Numbered from the stretch's first letter, positions 17,435 through 26,361 are shown. The stretch is DNA of 64,000 bases from JAJDOD01 sp050299835 (GCA_050299835.1 JBNKWP010000013.1:1-64000); one strand, 5' to 3'. The notes: generated from the sequence alone by a model not told the origin. Numbers and translations: made by a program.

Positions 17435-18192
17435 TCGAGCTTCAGGACGTTCATAAGGCCTTTGGTGCGAAGCAGGTTCTGCGCGGTGTCGATCTGAAAA
17501 TCGAGCGCGGCAAGAGCATGGTGATTATCGGCGGGTCGGGCACCGGCAAGTCGGTGACGCTGAAATGCGTGCTGGGGCTGATCCAGGCGGACAAGGGTCT
17601 GGTCGCGGTGGACGGGCAGGATGTGACGCGGCTGAAGCAGGGGTCTTCGGAACGGGATGAATTTCTGGCGCGGTTCGGGATGCTGTTTCAGGGCGGCGCG
17701 TTGTTTGACTCGCTCACGGTCTGGCAGAACGTCGCGTTCCGGCTGTTGCGCGGCTCGCTGAAGAAACCGAAGGACGAGGCGAAGGAAATCGCCATCGAGA
17801 AGCTCAGGCGCGTCGGTCTGACGCCGGATGTGGCGGATCTGTTCCCGGCTGAATTGTCGGGGGGCATGCAGAAGCGCGTGGGGCTGGCGCGTGCGATTGC
17901 GGCGGAGCCGGAGATCATCTTCTTCGACGAGCCGACCACCGGTCTGGACCCGATCATGGCGGGGGTCATCAACGAGCTGATCCGGGAGATCGTGGTGGAG
18001 ATGGGGGCGACCGCGATGACCATCACCCATGACATGACGAGCGTTCGGGCCATCGCGGATGACGTGGCGATGCTGCATGGCGGCAAGATTCGCTGGACCG
18101 GTCCGGTGAGCGAGATGGACGACAGCGGCGACCCTTACGTGGCACAGTTCATTTCCGGCAGCGCCGAGGGACCGATTGAGACGGTGCGCTGA
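17431..18192 (+). CDS. mlaF: MlaF-family ABC transporter ATP-binding protein
   Basis: 253 residues. Walker A GGSGTGKS, signature LSGGMQKRVGLARA, and Walker B IIFFDEPTTGLDP with the downstream H-loop THDMTS are intact. It hydrolyses ATP to drive the MlaE permease. The four-base overlap with mlaE indicates a dedicated pair. It is followed by 236 bases containing no recognisable gene. Confidence 0.92.
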   Translation: MIELQDVHKAFGAKQVLRGVDLKIERGKSMVIIGGSGTGKSVTLKCVLGLIQADKGLVAVDGQDVTRLKQGSSERDEFLARFGMLFQGGALFDSLTVWQNVAFRLLRGSLKKPKDEAKEIAIEKLRRVGLTPDVADLFPAELSGGMQKRVGLARAIAAEPEIIFFDEPTTGLDPIMAGVINELIREIVVEMGATAMTITHDMTSVRAIADDVAMLHGGKIRWTGPVSEMDDSGDPYVAQFISGSAEGPIETVR

Positions 18193-18428
18193 GGCGCTTG
18201 CCCAAGCGGTCGGGATTCCTGCCATTTGTCATTTGACGTCAGGCTGTTAGCCAGAAGCGCCCACCGCGTCTCTTGTACATTCACGACCTGCTCACGGTCA
18301 GTTCGATTGCACTATTGCAACAGATTGGTTCCATTTTGGAAACACCGGCAATCGTGACTCGGAGTTACCGATTTTTAATCAAATCATTGGCATATGCCCG
18401 TGGGGTGGCATGACGGACGGAGCTGCCA

Positions 18429-19013
18429 ATGGACGTCTTCAGCCCATTTCTCCATCTTGCTTTGCGAAGCATGGTGGTTCTTTTCCCGCTGACGGTCGGC
18501 TGGCTGGCCTTTCGGCGGCTGGCCTTGTCGAAAAGCGCCAACGCCTGGATCTATGCCGCGATGTGCCTTTTCGCCGTGGTCAGCGCGGCCGGCGTGCTGC
18601 CCTGGACCCTTGGTCTTACCTCGTTGAACTGGCTTCTGCTGCTGCCCGCCCTGATCTGTCCGATGCTATGGATCGGTGTGCTGATGCTGTGCGACGTGTC
18701 CCGGTCGCATCGCTATGGGCCCGATCCGTTGTTCACGGGCGCACGAAAGATCGCGGAGCGGACAATGCCCCGCGCGGTGCCGCTGATCCTGAAAGACCCT
18801 GAATTCGCCGACGGCCCCAGGCCGGTCTTCCGTCACAGGGTCGAACGGGTTGATGAACCGCAGAAACCCAGCTTGTCCTCGGGAACGCAGACCCTGCTGA
18901 ACCTGGCGCGCGACATTCGCGGCAAAGCATCGTCGGAGCGGCGGCGTCCCAAGCTGCTGCCTTCGCCGACATCCTTCGAACTTCCGTTCCTGCCGAGGTC
19001 GGGCGACGGCTAA
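18429..19013 (+). CDS. Hypothetical membrane protein upstream of radA
   Basis: 194 residues. Three hydrophobic segments occupy the first 90 residues (HLALRSMVVLFPLTVGWLA, IYAAMCLFAVVSAAGVLPW and LLLLPALICPMLWIGVLM), followed by a basic cytoplasmic tail rich in Arg and Pro that ends at residue 194. I do not recognise the family. It stands 39 bases before radA, so it may be co-transcribed. Confidence 0.7.
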   Translation: MDVFSPFLHLALRSMVVLFPLTVGWLAFRRLALSKSANAWIYAAMCLFAVVSAAGVLPWTLGLTSLNWLLLLPALICPMLWIGVLMLCDVSRSHRYGPDPLFTGARKIAERTMPRAVPLILKDPEFADGPRPVFRHRVERVDEPQKPSLSSGTQTLLNLARDIRGKASSERRRPKLLPSPTSFELPFLPRSGDG

Positions 19014-19052
19014 GGCTTGCCAGTGCCTGCCACTGCGGGCAATTAGGCAGCC

Positions 19053-20417
19053 ATGGCAAAAGCGGCGAGTTTCACCTGTTCGAATTGCGGAGCGGTCCAT
19101 TCCAAATGGTCCGGGCGCTGCGACGATTGCGGAGCGTGGAACACCATTTCCGAGGACGTGCCGCTGGCCAGCGGGCCGAAGGGCAAGGGGCTGGGCGCGG
19201 CGCGCGGCAAGGGCATTCACCTGACCGATCTGTCCGCCGAGGAGGCACCCCGCCCGCGCAGCCTGTCGGGTATGGGCGAGTTGGACCGTGTGCTGGGCGG
19301 CGGTCTGGTCCCGGCCAGCGCGGTTCTGGTGGGCGGCGATCCGGGGATCGGGAAATCGACTCTTTTGTTACAGGCGGCGGCGGCGTTCGGGAAAGCCGGG
19401 CTGAAGGCGGTCTATGTCTCGGGCGAGGAAGCGACGGGACAAGTGCGGATGCGGGCCGGGAGGCTGGGCCTGCGGGACGCGCCGGTGCGGCTGGCCGCCG
19501 AAACCAACCTGCGCAACATCCTGACCACGCTGGAGAAGGAAGCGCCGGATGTCGCCATCATCGACTCGATCCAGACCATGTGGCTCGACACGGTGGAGAG
19601 TGCGCCCGGCAGCGTCAGCCAGGTACGGGCCTCTGTCCACGAACTGACGAGCTTCGCCAAGCGGCAGGGCATCAGCGTGATCCTTGTCGGTCATGTCACC
19701 AAAGAGGGGCAGATCGCGGGGCCGCGCGTCGTCGAGCACATGGTGGATACGGTGCTTTATTTCGAGGGCGAGCGGGGGCACCAGTTCCGCATTCTGAGGG
19801 CGGTGAAGAACCGCTTCGGCCCGGCCGATGAGATCGGTGTGTTCGAGATGACGGGCGAGGGTCTGTCGGAGGTCGCCAACCCCTCCGCCCTGTTCCTGTC
19901 GGATCAGGAGGCGCAACCGCCGGGCAGCGTGGTCTTTGCCGGGATCGAGGGGACAAGGCCCGTGCTCTGCGAGATACAGGCGCTGGTCTCCCCTGCCCCG
20001 GCAGGCCAAGCGCGACGGTCGGTCGTGGGCTGGGATGGCGGGCGGCTGGCGATGATCCTTGCCGTGCTGGAAAGCCGCTGCGGCATCCCGTTCGCAGGCC
20101 TCGACGTCTATCTGAACGTGGCGGGCGGCCTGAGGATCAGTGAACCGGCGGCGGATCTGGCTGTGGCAGCGGCGCTACTTTCCGCGCGCGAAGACAGCGC
20201 CCTGCCCCGCCGGACTGTCGTTTTCGGCGAAATCAGCCTATCAGGAAGCGTAAGGCCGGTCGGGCAGACGGAAACACGGCTGAAAGAGGCTGAAAAGCTG
20301 GGCTTCGAAGCCGCCATTCTGCCTGATCGGAGCAAACTGGGACAAACCGCCGGATTGCGGGTGCAGAAGATGCCCGATCTGGCGACGCTGGTAGGCCAGG
20401 TATTTGGCGCCGGCTAA
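19053..20417 (+). CDS. radA: DNA repair protein RadA
   Basis: 454 residues. The N-terminal zinc finger is CSNCG and CDDCG (8-30). Then come RecA-like Walker A GDPGIGKST (near 94), Walker B-type VAIIDSIQ, and the RadA-specific KNRFG motif near residue 257. A Lon-protease-like C-terminal domain follows. It is a branch-migration ATPase that helps RecA process recombination intermediates. It is followed by cvpA after 18 bases. Confidence 0.95.
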   Translation: MAKAASFTCSNCGAVHSKWSGRCDDCGAWNTISEDVPLASGPKGKGLGAARGKGIHLTDLSAEEAPRPRSLSGMGELDRVLGGGLVPASAVLVGGDPGIGKSTLLLQAAAAFGKAGLKAVYVSGEEATGQVRMRAGRLGLRDAPVRLAAETNLRNILTTLEKEAPDVAIIDSIQTMWLDTVESAPGSVSQVRASVHELTSFAKRQGISVILVGHVTKEGQIAGPRVVEHMVDTVLYFEGERGHQFRILRAVKNRFGPADEIGVFEMTGEGLSEVANPSALFLSDQEAQPPGSVVFAGIEGTRPVLCEIQALVSPAPAGQARRSVVGWDGGRLAMILAVLESRCGIPFAGLDVYLNVAGGLRISEPAADLAVAAALLSAREDSALPRRTVVFGEISLSGSVRPVGQTETRLKEAEKLGFEAAILPDRSKLGQTAGLRVQKMPDLATLVGQVFGAG

Positions 20418-20435
20418 GGCAGGACGAGGCGAAAC

Positions 20436-20987
20436 ATGGACGGCTTCACCATCATTGACGGCATCGTGGCCGTGGTCATCATCCTTTCGGCGGTCCTGGC
20501 ATACAGCCGGGGTTTCGTGCGCGAGGCCCTGTCGATCGGCGGCTGGGCTCTTGCCGCTGTCGTGGCCTATGTCGTGGCGCCTTCGGTTCAGCCGTTGATG
20601 AAAGAAATCCCGGTATTGCGCGATTTCCTGGGAGAGTCGGGCGAATTGGCGATGATTGCCGCCTTTGCCGTGGTCTTTGCCGGTGCGCTGATCGTGGCGT
20701 CTTTCATCACGCCCTTGTTCTCCGGGGCTGTACAACGTTCGGCTCTGGGCGGGATTGACCGGGGTCTTGGCTTCATCTTCGGGGTGCTGCGGGGGGCGAT
20801 CCTCGTCGGCATCGCATTCCTGATCTATGACCGCGTGATCGTTTCCGACCCGATGCCGATGATCGATGACAGCCGATCCAAGATCGTTTTCGACCAGGCG
20901 ACCGAACGGTTGGACGAGGAACTTCCGCAGGACATTCCGGGCTGGGTCGCGGCGCGGTACGAGGAACTGATCAACAAGGCTCAGTGA
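20436..20987 (+). CDS. cvpA: CvpA family inner-membrane protein
   Basis: 183 residues with about four membrane helices in the first 130 residues. FTIIDGIVAVVIILSAVLAY starts the protein as in CvpA (colicin V production) family members, and GGIDRGLGFIFGVLRG is the conserved loop. Known members influence envelope integrity and colicin V secretion. The C-terminal tail (residues 140-183) is soluble and acidic. It follows radA closely, so a joint transcript is likely; the next gene, purF, is 580 bases downstream. Confidence 0.9.
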   Translation: MDGFTIIDGIVAVVIILSAVLAYSRGFVREALSIGGWALAAVVAYVVAPSVQPLMKEIPVLRDFLGESGELAMIAAFAVVFAGALIVASFITPLFSGAVQRSALGGIDRGLGFIFGVLRGAILVGIAFLIYDRVIVSDPMPMIDDSRSKIVFDQATERLDEELPQDIPGWVAARYEELINKAQ

Positions 20988-21567
20988 TCGGCGGAATACC
21001 GCGAATCTTCAATAAACAGAGCGTTCCTGATCAGGAAACAGGAAAGATTGTGGCAGATCTGCCATTTCGGCGATGACGATTAAGCAGCATGATTGTTTCG
21101 CATCAGTGGACGCAATCCCAGATTAGCTATGCTGATGCTCGACATATCACCGGGCTGTGCAACGCATTGTTTCGATATTCGAAAGTGCATTAATCCTGCA
21201 TAAACCCAATTGGGCAGCGCCGTCCACAAAGTGGCCCTGAACGGTTTGATTTCCGCCCTACTGCTGCCCTCCCCACCCATCATAAAGATCCTCGTAAAGC
21301 GGGCCCGCGAGTGGTTCCAACGGTCCGCGTAGCGAGTGAGTGAGTTGGGCGTCGGGGCGGCCGTTTTGGCTCCCGACGCCTCTTGTTCTGCTGTAGATGG
21401 TTTTCAGGTGCCCCGTTGAAAAGGTGATCAGTTCCAACCGTCCGGTGCACAAAAAGGCGGAGGCTCGCAGGGATTTCGGCGGGCCTTCGGCTTTTTTGGT
21501 CCGCGCGACGTGACACTCTCGTGACAAGGCGCTAAACAGCAGGCGTTGCCGCCAACCGAGTCTGTTC
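20988..21567. other. Long intergenic stretch before purF with hairpins
   Basis: 580 bases. I find no convincing gene. Two hairpins stand out: 21348-21356 pairs with 21372-21380 (GGCGTCGGG/CCCGACGCC) and the hairpin at 21451-21496 listed separately. The right end serves as the leader of purF. An sRNA or leader regulation is possible, and a small minus-strand reading frame overlapping this area is listed among the rejected items. Confidence 0.4.
21451..21496 (+). terminator. Candidate intrinsic terminator upstream of purF
   Basis: AAAAAGGCGGAGG (21451-21463) can pair with CCTTCGGCTTTTT (21484-21496) at all but one position, allowing one G-T wobble. The right arm ends in a run of six T. The stem is A/T-flanked and could work on either strand. 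It lies about 70 bases before purF, so it could end the radA-cvpA transcript, terminate a small RNA, or act in the purF leader. Confidence 0.55.
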
Positions 21568-23043
21568 ATGTCCGATCACCAGCGCGCGTTGACCACCGAT
21601 CCGTTCGATGACGACAAGCTCCGCGAGGAATGCGGGATATTCGGGGTCACCGGCGTCGCCGACGCAGCGAATTTCGTGGCCCTGGGCCTGCACGCGCTTC
21701 AGCATCGCGGACAGGAAGCGGGCGGGATCGTCACATATGAGCCGAGCGAAGGGTTCAGTGCAGCACGCCGTTTCGGCCTGGTGCGCGACAATTTCACCAA
21801 ACAGGACGTGATCGACAGCCTGCCGGGATCACTCGGCATCGGCCATGTGCGCTATTCCACCGCCGGATCGAAGGGCAACACCCAGATCCGCGACGTGCAG
21901 CCGTTCTTCGGCGAGTTTTCCATGGGCGGTGCGGCGATTGCGCATAACGGCAATATCACCAATGCCGATGCGCTGAGGCGGGAGCTGATCGAGCGCGGCT
22001 CAATCTTCCAGTCCTCGTCCGACAGCGAATGCATCATCCACCTGATGGCGCGGTCTTTGCAGAAGACGGTGCCGGAGCGGATGAAGGATGCGCTGAGGCG
22101 GGTCGAGGGCGCGTTTTCGGTCGTCGCCATGACGCGGACCAAGCTGATCGGGGTGCGCGATGCCCATGGCGTGCGCCCGCTGGTGCTGGGCCGGATCGGC
22201 GGGGATGGCTGGGCGCTGGCCTCGGAGACCTGCGCGCTGGACATCATCGGGGCGGATTTCATCCGCGAGATCGAGCCGGGCGAAATGGTGGTGATCGAGC
22301 ACGATGAGCTGACCAGTTACCGGCCCTTCGAGCAGAGGAAACCGCGCTTCTGCATCTTCGAGCATGTCTATTTCTCGCGCCCCGACTCGTCGCTGGGCGG
22401 CCGCTCGGTTTACGAGACACGCTCGGCCATCGGGGCGGAACTGGCCAAAGAAGCGCCGGTCGAGGCGGATCTGGTCTGCCCGGTGCCCGACAGCGGCACG
22501 CCGGCGGCCATCGGGTACAGCCAGGAATCCGGTATCCCCTATGCGATGGGGATCGTGCGGAACCAGTATATGGGGCGCACCTTCATCGAACCGACCGAGC
22601 AGATCCGCAACATGGGCGTGCGGTTGAAGCTGAACGTCAACCGGGCGCTGATCAAGGGCAAGAGGATCATTCTGGTGGACGACTCGGTGGTGCGGGGCAC
22701 GACCAGCCGGAAGATCAAGGAAATGGTTCTGGATGCGGGCGCGGCGGAGGTGCATTTCCGCATCGCCAGCCCGCCGACGGCATGGCCCTGTTTTTACGGT
22801 GTCGATACGCCGCAGCGGGAGAAACTGCTGGCCGCGACCATGAGCGAGGAGGAGATGCGGGAGCATCTGGGCGTCGACAGCCTGAAATTCATCTCGCTCG
22901 ACGGGCTCTACCGGGCCGTGGGCGAGGCGAAGGGGCGCGATCCGAAAGCGCCCGCCTATTGTGACGCCTGTTTCTCGGGCCAGTACCCGGTGGCACCGTC
23001 CGACCAGATCGAAAAGGGCTTCATGCTCAAGGCGGCGGAGTGA
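21568..23043 (+). CDS. purF: Amidophosphoribosyltransferase (PurF)
   Basis: 491 residues. It catalyses the first committed step of purine synthesis, making phosphoribosylamine from PRPP and glutamine in the cytoplasm. Cys22 in REECGIFG should become the N-terminal catalytic nucleophile after propeptide removal. The glutaminase part continues through HALQHRGQEAGG. The PRPP-binding loop ILVDDSVVRGTTSRK is near residue 370. The gene is preceded by a long leader and followed by a short A/T hairpin. Confidence 0.96.
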   Translation: MSDHQRALTTDPFDDDKLREECGIFGVTGVADAANFVALGLHALQHRGQEAGGIVTYEPSEGFSAARRFGLVRDNFTKQDVIDSLPGSLGIGHVRYSTAGSKGNTQIRDVQPFFGEFSMGGAAIAHNGNITNADALRRELIERGSIFQSSSDSECIIHLMARSLQKTVPERMKDALRRVEGAFSVVAMTRTKLIGVRDAHGVRPLVLGRIGGDGWALASETCALDIIGADFIREIEPGEMVVIEHDELTSYRPFEQRKPRFCIFEHVYFSRPDSSLGGRSVYETRSAIGAELAKEAPVEADLVCPVPDSGTPAAIGYSQESGIPYAMGIVRNQYMGRTFIEPTEQIRNMGVRLKLNVNRALIKGKRIILVDDSVVRGTTSRKIKEMVLDAGAAEVHFRIASPPTAWPCFYGVDTPQREKLLAATMSEEEMREHLGVDSLKFISLDGLYRAVGEAKGRDPKAPAYCDACFSGQYPVAPSDQIEKGFMLKAAE

Positions 23044-23070
23044 TTGCGCCGCCTCTGGCGTCGCGGCGGG

Positions 23071-23091
23071 CGATTTTTCGGGGAAAAATCG
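23071..23091 (+). terminator. Short A/T hairpin after purF
   Basis: CGATTTTT (23071-23078) pairs with AAAAATCG (23084-23091) around a five-base loop, 28 bases after the purF stop. The stem is A/T-rich with no T tract, so it is not a classical terminator. The neighbouring GCCTCCGGCGGGAGTATTTT segment reads like a recurrent intergenic sequence of this group; this is a recollection, not something checked here. Confidence 0.3.
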
Positions 23092-23134
23092 TGCCTCCGG
23101 CGGGAGTATTTTCAGACAGAAGAAGAGGCGTATC

Positions 23135-23704
23135 GTGAGCCTGGCCGCCGATCCGCGCTGGCAGAGGTTCAACGACGCTTCGCGCCCCTGCCCCTGCTGC
23201 GGGCGGGTGTTCGAGGGTGTGTTCGATATCGGTTATGACCATCCCGATCCCTGGCCGCACGGCAATCGGGCCGCCAGCGGCGAAGATCTGCTGAAGGTGG
23301 GCGAGGATCAACTGGGCACCGACCTTTGCGCCTTCGGCAAGTACCGCTTCATCCGCGCCGTCCTTCCGATCCCGATCATCGGCATCGACCAGCGCTTCGC
23401 CTTCGGGCCCTGGGGCAGCGTGAACCCGGACAATTACGACCTTTACGTCGAAAGTCATTATGGCGGTGCGCCCTTTGAGGGTTGTTTCGCATGGCTGATG
23501 AACCTGCTGCCCGGTTTCGACTTCACCGAACCCCTGCCGTGCAACCTTGTTCCCGGCGCAGATGGCGAGCGCCCGGTTCTGGAGGTGCATGACGGGGCGC
23601 ATGAGCTGGCGCGGTTGCAGGAGACCGGCATCACCTTCGACCAGTTGCTGGATATTTATGCCGCTGCCGGGCAGGATCTGCGGCCGCATCTGCTGCAATC
23701 GTGA
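23135..23704 (+). CDS. DUF2199 domain-containing protein
   Basis: 189 residues from GTG 23135, which has an AAGAGG ribosome-binding sequence. The protein is dominated by a DUF2199 fold: a CPCCGRVFEGVFDIGYDHP metal-binding-like Cys pair at the N terminus, then DLCAFGKYRFIRAVLPIPI and FGPWGSVNP. The C-terminal half has a DGAHELARLQETGITFDQL segment. The family's function is unknown; the CxxC pair may bind zinc. It stands between purF and dgkA on the plus strand. Confidence 0.75.
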   Translation: MSLAADPRWQRFNDASRPCPCCGRVFEGVFDIGYDHPDPWPHGNRAASGEDLLKVGEDQLGTDLCAFGKYRFIRAVLPIPIIGIDQRFAFGPWGSVNPDNYDLYVESHYGGAPFEGCFAWLMNLLPGFDFTEPLPCNLVPGADGERPVLEVHDGAHELARLQETGITFDQLLDIYAAAGQDLRPHLLQS

Positions 23705-23766
23705 GCGGGGCGGCGGCTTGACCCCGGCCTGCGGCACCTTCATTGAACGCGAAAACCGGAGCGATC

Positions 23767-24141
23767 ATGGCCAATCAGCCTCTGACAGGTATCGCGCGGC
23801 TGAGAGCCGCGATGAAGAACTCATCCGCCGGCCTGCGCGATATCTGGCGCGGCGAAGAGGCGTTCCGGCATGAGGTGGCGCTGCTGCTTGTCGCAGTGCC
23901 GCTGGCATTCTGGCTGGGCGACGATCTGTTCCAGTCGTCCATTCTGATCGCCGTCATCCTGCTGTTGCTGATCGTGGAAATCCTGAACTCGGCCATCGAG
24001 GCCGCCATCGACCGGATCGGGGCGGAGCGGCACGAATTGTCGCGCATGGCCAAGGATCTGGGATCGCTTGCCGTGCTGGTGGCGGTGCTGCTGGCGGGGC
24101 TGGTCTGGGGCGCCGCGCTTCTGGACCGGCTGGTCGTTTGA
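23767..24141 (+). CDS. dgkA: Diacylglycerol kinase (DgkA)
   Basis: 124 residues, three membrane helices, the usual length for the family. The conserved active-site segment VEILNSAIEAAIDRIG (near 75) and ERHELSRMAKDLGSLAV are present. It phosphorylates diacylglycerol to phosphatidic acid in the inner membrane, recycling lipids. ATG 23767 has a CCGGAG ribosome-binding sequence. It is followed after 60 bases by the lipoprotein-release genes. Confidence 0.92.
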   Translation: MANQPLTGIARLRAAMKNSSAGLRDIWRGEEAFRHEVALLLVAVPLAFWLGDDLFQSSILIAVILLLLIVEILNSAIEAAIDRIGAERHELSRMAKDLGSLAVLVAVLLAGLVWGAALLDRLVV

Positions 24142-24201
24142 GGCGATGCCCATTGACCCCCGCCGGTGGCCGGGTCAGATAGAGGAAAAACCGGAGCAGT
24201 C

Positions 24202-25500
24202 ATGGCCAGCCCAGCGCCGTTTTCACGCTATGAATTCCTGATCGCCTGGCGATACCTGCGGGCGAAACGCGCCGAGGGCGGGGTCAGCGTGATGACCTGG
24301 ATTTCGCTTATCGGGATCATGCTGGCGGTGGCGGCGCTGATCATCACGCTTGCCGTACGCTCGGGGTTTCGGGACGAGTTCGTGTCGACCATCCTGGGGG
24401 CGAACGCGCATGTGACGGTCTATTCCGCCGGTCAGACGGATGAAAACGGTAATTTTTCCAACACGATAGCCGATTATGCCGAATGGGCCGAGGCGCTGGA
24501 ATCCGTGCCCGGCGTGATCCGTGCGGCCCCTTTGGTCACCGGGCAGGTGATGGCCGTTTATCGCAAGGAGAGTACCGGGTTGCAGGTCTTTGGCATCGCA
24601 CCGGACGACCTGCGCGATATCTCCGGCATTGCTGATCCTGAAACCTCCATCGGCTCGCTTGACGATTTCGAGAATGGCATTGCGATTGGACGGGAGGCCG
24701 CACGCGAGTTGGGGGTTGGCGTCGGTGATGTGCTAAGGATCATCAATCCGAACGGTTCGGTGACAGCCTTCGGGACAAGCACGCGTACCAGCGAATATCC
24801 CATCGTTTATATATTCAATTCAGGACGTTACGACATCGACCTGACCCGCGCCTACCTGCCCTTCGACGAGGCGCAGGTCTATTTTAACCGTGATCAGCCT
24901 GCCCCCGGTGGCAGCGCAGACGAGTTGGAAGTGATCGTCGAGAACCCCGAGGAGATCGAGGCGCTGACACCGGAGTTGCTGGCCGCAGTGGGCGACCGGG
25001 GGCTTGTCTGGACCTGGAAGCAGCGGGCGGGCGGGTTCCTGCGGGCGCTGGAGGTCGAAGACACGGTGATGTTCGTGCTGATGAGCGTGCTGGTCCTGAT
25101 CGCCTCGATGAACATCATATCGGGCCTTGTCATGCTGGTGAAGAACAAGGGGCGCGACATCGGGATCTTGCGCACCATCGGCCTGACGGAAGGCTCTGTT
25201 TTGAGAGTGTTTTTTCTGACCGGCGCGCTTGTCGGCACCATCGGCACGCTGCTTGGCGTGATCGTGGGATGCCTGTTTGCGATCTATTTCGACCAGATCC
25301 TGGCACTGGTGAACGGCGCTGCAGGTGGCGGGGTCTGGGATGCGAGCGTGCGGGGGATCTACCGCCTGCCCGCCAAGCTGGAACTGAACGATGTGCTGGC
25401 GGCCGTTTCACTGTCGCTGGTATTGTCCTGGGGGATCACGCTGTTCCCGGCGCGGCGGGCGGCGCGGATGAACCCGGTGGAGGCGTTGCGGTATGAGTGA
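24202..25500 (+). CDS. LolC/LolE-family lipoprotein-releasing ABC permease
   Basis: 432 residues from ATG 24202, with GGAG upstream. It has an N-terminal helix (TWISLIGIMLAVAALIITLAV), a large periplasmic domain, and three C-terminal helices starting near 275, with MNIISGLVMLVKNKGRDIGILRTIG as the FtsX-type coupling region. It detaches outer-membrane lipoproteins from the inner membrane together with LolD. The single permease here may serve both the LolC and LolE roles, as in many alphaproteobacteria. Its stop overlaps lolD by eight bases. Confidence 0.9.
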   Translation: MASPAPFSRYEFLIAWRYLRAKRAEGGVSVMTWISLIGIMLAVAALIITLAVRSGFRDEFVSTILGANAHVTVYSAGQTDENGNFSNTIADYAEWAEALESVPGVIRAAPLVTGQVMAVYRKESTGLQVFGIAPDDLRDISGIADPETSIGSLDDFENGIAIGREAARELGVGVGDVLRIINPNGSVTAFGTSTRTSEYPIVYIFNSGRYDIDLTRAYLPFDEAQVYFNRDQPAPGGSADELEVIVENPEEIEALTPELLAAVGDRGLVWTWKQRAGGFLRALEVEDTVMFVLMSVLVLIASMNIISGLVMLVKNKGRDIGILRTIGLTEGSVLRVFFLTGALVGTIGTLLGVIVGCLFAIYFDQILALVNGAAGGGVWDASVRGIYRLPAKLELNDVLAAVSLSLVLSWGITLFPARRAARMNPVEALRYE

Positions 25501-26167
25501 GGCGCTGAAGCTCGACGGGATTTCAAAGACCTATAACCGGGGCAAGGCGAATGCGCTGACCGTGCTGGATGGTGCTGAACTGACATTGCAGGCGGGTGAG
25601 GTCGTGGCCCTTGTTGCGCCTTCTGGTGCGGGCAAGTCTACCTTGTTGCATATCGCGGGGCTGCTGGACAGTTGCGACACCGGGACGGTCGCCATTGGCG
25701 GGACTGACATGACCCGCAAGGGCGATGCTGAGAGGACGAGGGTCCGGCGGCAAGAGGTTGGTTTCATTTATCAATTTCACCATCTTCTGCCTGAGTTTTC
25801 GGCGCTTGAAAACGTGCTGTTGCCGCAATGGGCGAATGGGGTGTCGGACGGTGAAGCCCGGACACATGCCATGTCGCTTCTGGCCCGTGTGGGGGTCGAG
25901 GGGCGGGCGGAGAACCGGCCTGCGGCCCTGTCTGGCGGTGAGCAGCAGCGGGTGGCGTTCTGCCGGGCTTTGGCGAACCGCCCGAAGGTTTTACTGGCCG
26001 ATGAACCCACGGGGAACCTTGATCCTGCCACTTCGGACACGGTGTTTTCGGCGCTGATGGACCTTGTGCGGGAGACCGGGCTGGCGGCCTTGATCGCCAC
26101 CCATAACCCCGAGCTTGCGGCGCGGATGGATCGCACGGTGCGGTTGGAAGACGGCAAGCTGCTTTAA
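25493..26167 (+). CDS. lolD: LolD lipoprotein-releasing ATPase
   Basis: 224 residues. Walker A APSGAGKST, signature LSGGEQQRVAFCRA, and Walker B KVLLADEPTGNLDP are intact. It is the ATPase partner of the upstream LolC/E permease, with an eight-base overlap that argues for translational coupling. The last gene of this group is followed by a 194-base gap containing the paired TTTTGTAC motif. Confidence 0.93.
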   Translation: MSEALKLDGISKTYNRGKANALTVLDGAELTLQAGEVVALVAPSGAGKSTLLHIAGLLDSCDTGTVAIGGTDMTRKGDAERTRVRRQEVGFIYQFHHLLPEFSALENVLLPQWANGVSDGEARTHAMSLLARVGVEGRAENRPAALSGGEQQRVAFCRALANRPKVLLADEPTGNLDPATSDTVFSALMDLVRETGLAALIATHNPELAARMDRTVRLEDGKLL

Positions 26168-26210
26168 CCGGGTCTTGCGCGTACATCCGCTGTTTTCGGA
26201 TCTCGTGACG

Positions 26211-26250
26211 TTTTGTACGCGTTTCGTGAGGGGCGAATACCGTTTTGTAC
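26211..26250 (+). repeat. Paired TTTTGTAC motif, copy 2
   Basis: Two TTTTGTAC octamers (26211-26218 and 26243-26250) are separated by exactly 24 bases, as in the copy at 7256-7295. The spacers share TTTC at offset 4-7, GGGGC at 12-16 and ACCG at 21-24. It lies between lolD and the tandem cytochrome genes, immediately left of a 16-base perfect palindrome. Confidence 0.6.
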
Positions 26251-26252
26251 GT

Positions 26253-26268
26253 CCGACCGTTCGGTCGG
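26253..26268. promoter_or_regulatory. Perfect palindrome, possible operator
   Basis: CCGACCGTTCGGTCGG is a complete palindrome of two seven-base arms around TT. The core ACCGTTCGGT resembles binding sites of TetR-type regulators. It lies 93 bases before the first tandem cytochrome gene. No TetR gene is present nearby, so any binding protein would be encoded elsewhere. Confidence 0.4.
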
Positions 26269-26361
26269 GTTGACCTTGTATGACCGGGGCGTTCGAAGAT
26301 TGCGGCAGATCATTGCGCGGGGGGGCCTCCCGTGCTGAGATGACGGCAAAGGAGACCGCCC

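Noticed and set aside
21258..21569. Minus-strand reading frame overlapping the start of purF
   Set aside because: It lacks a good ribosome-binding sequence and overlaps the purF ATG region and the hairpin at 21451-21496. Part of it looks protein-like, but I recognise no family, and composition can explain the open frame.
23071..23120. Regarding the hairpin after purF as a riboswitch or terminator
   Set aside because: The stem is only A/T and short with no T tract, and the flanking sequence reads like an intergenic filler. I list it at low confidence only.
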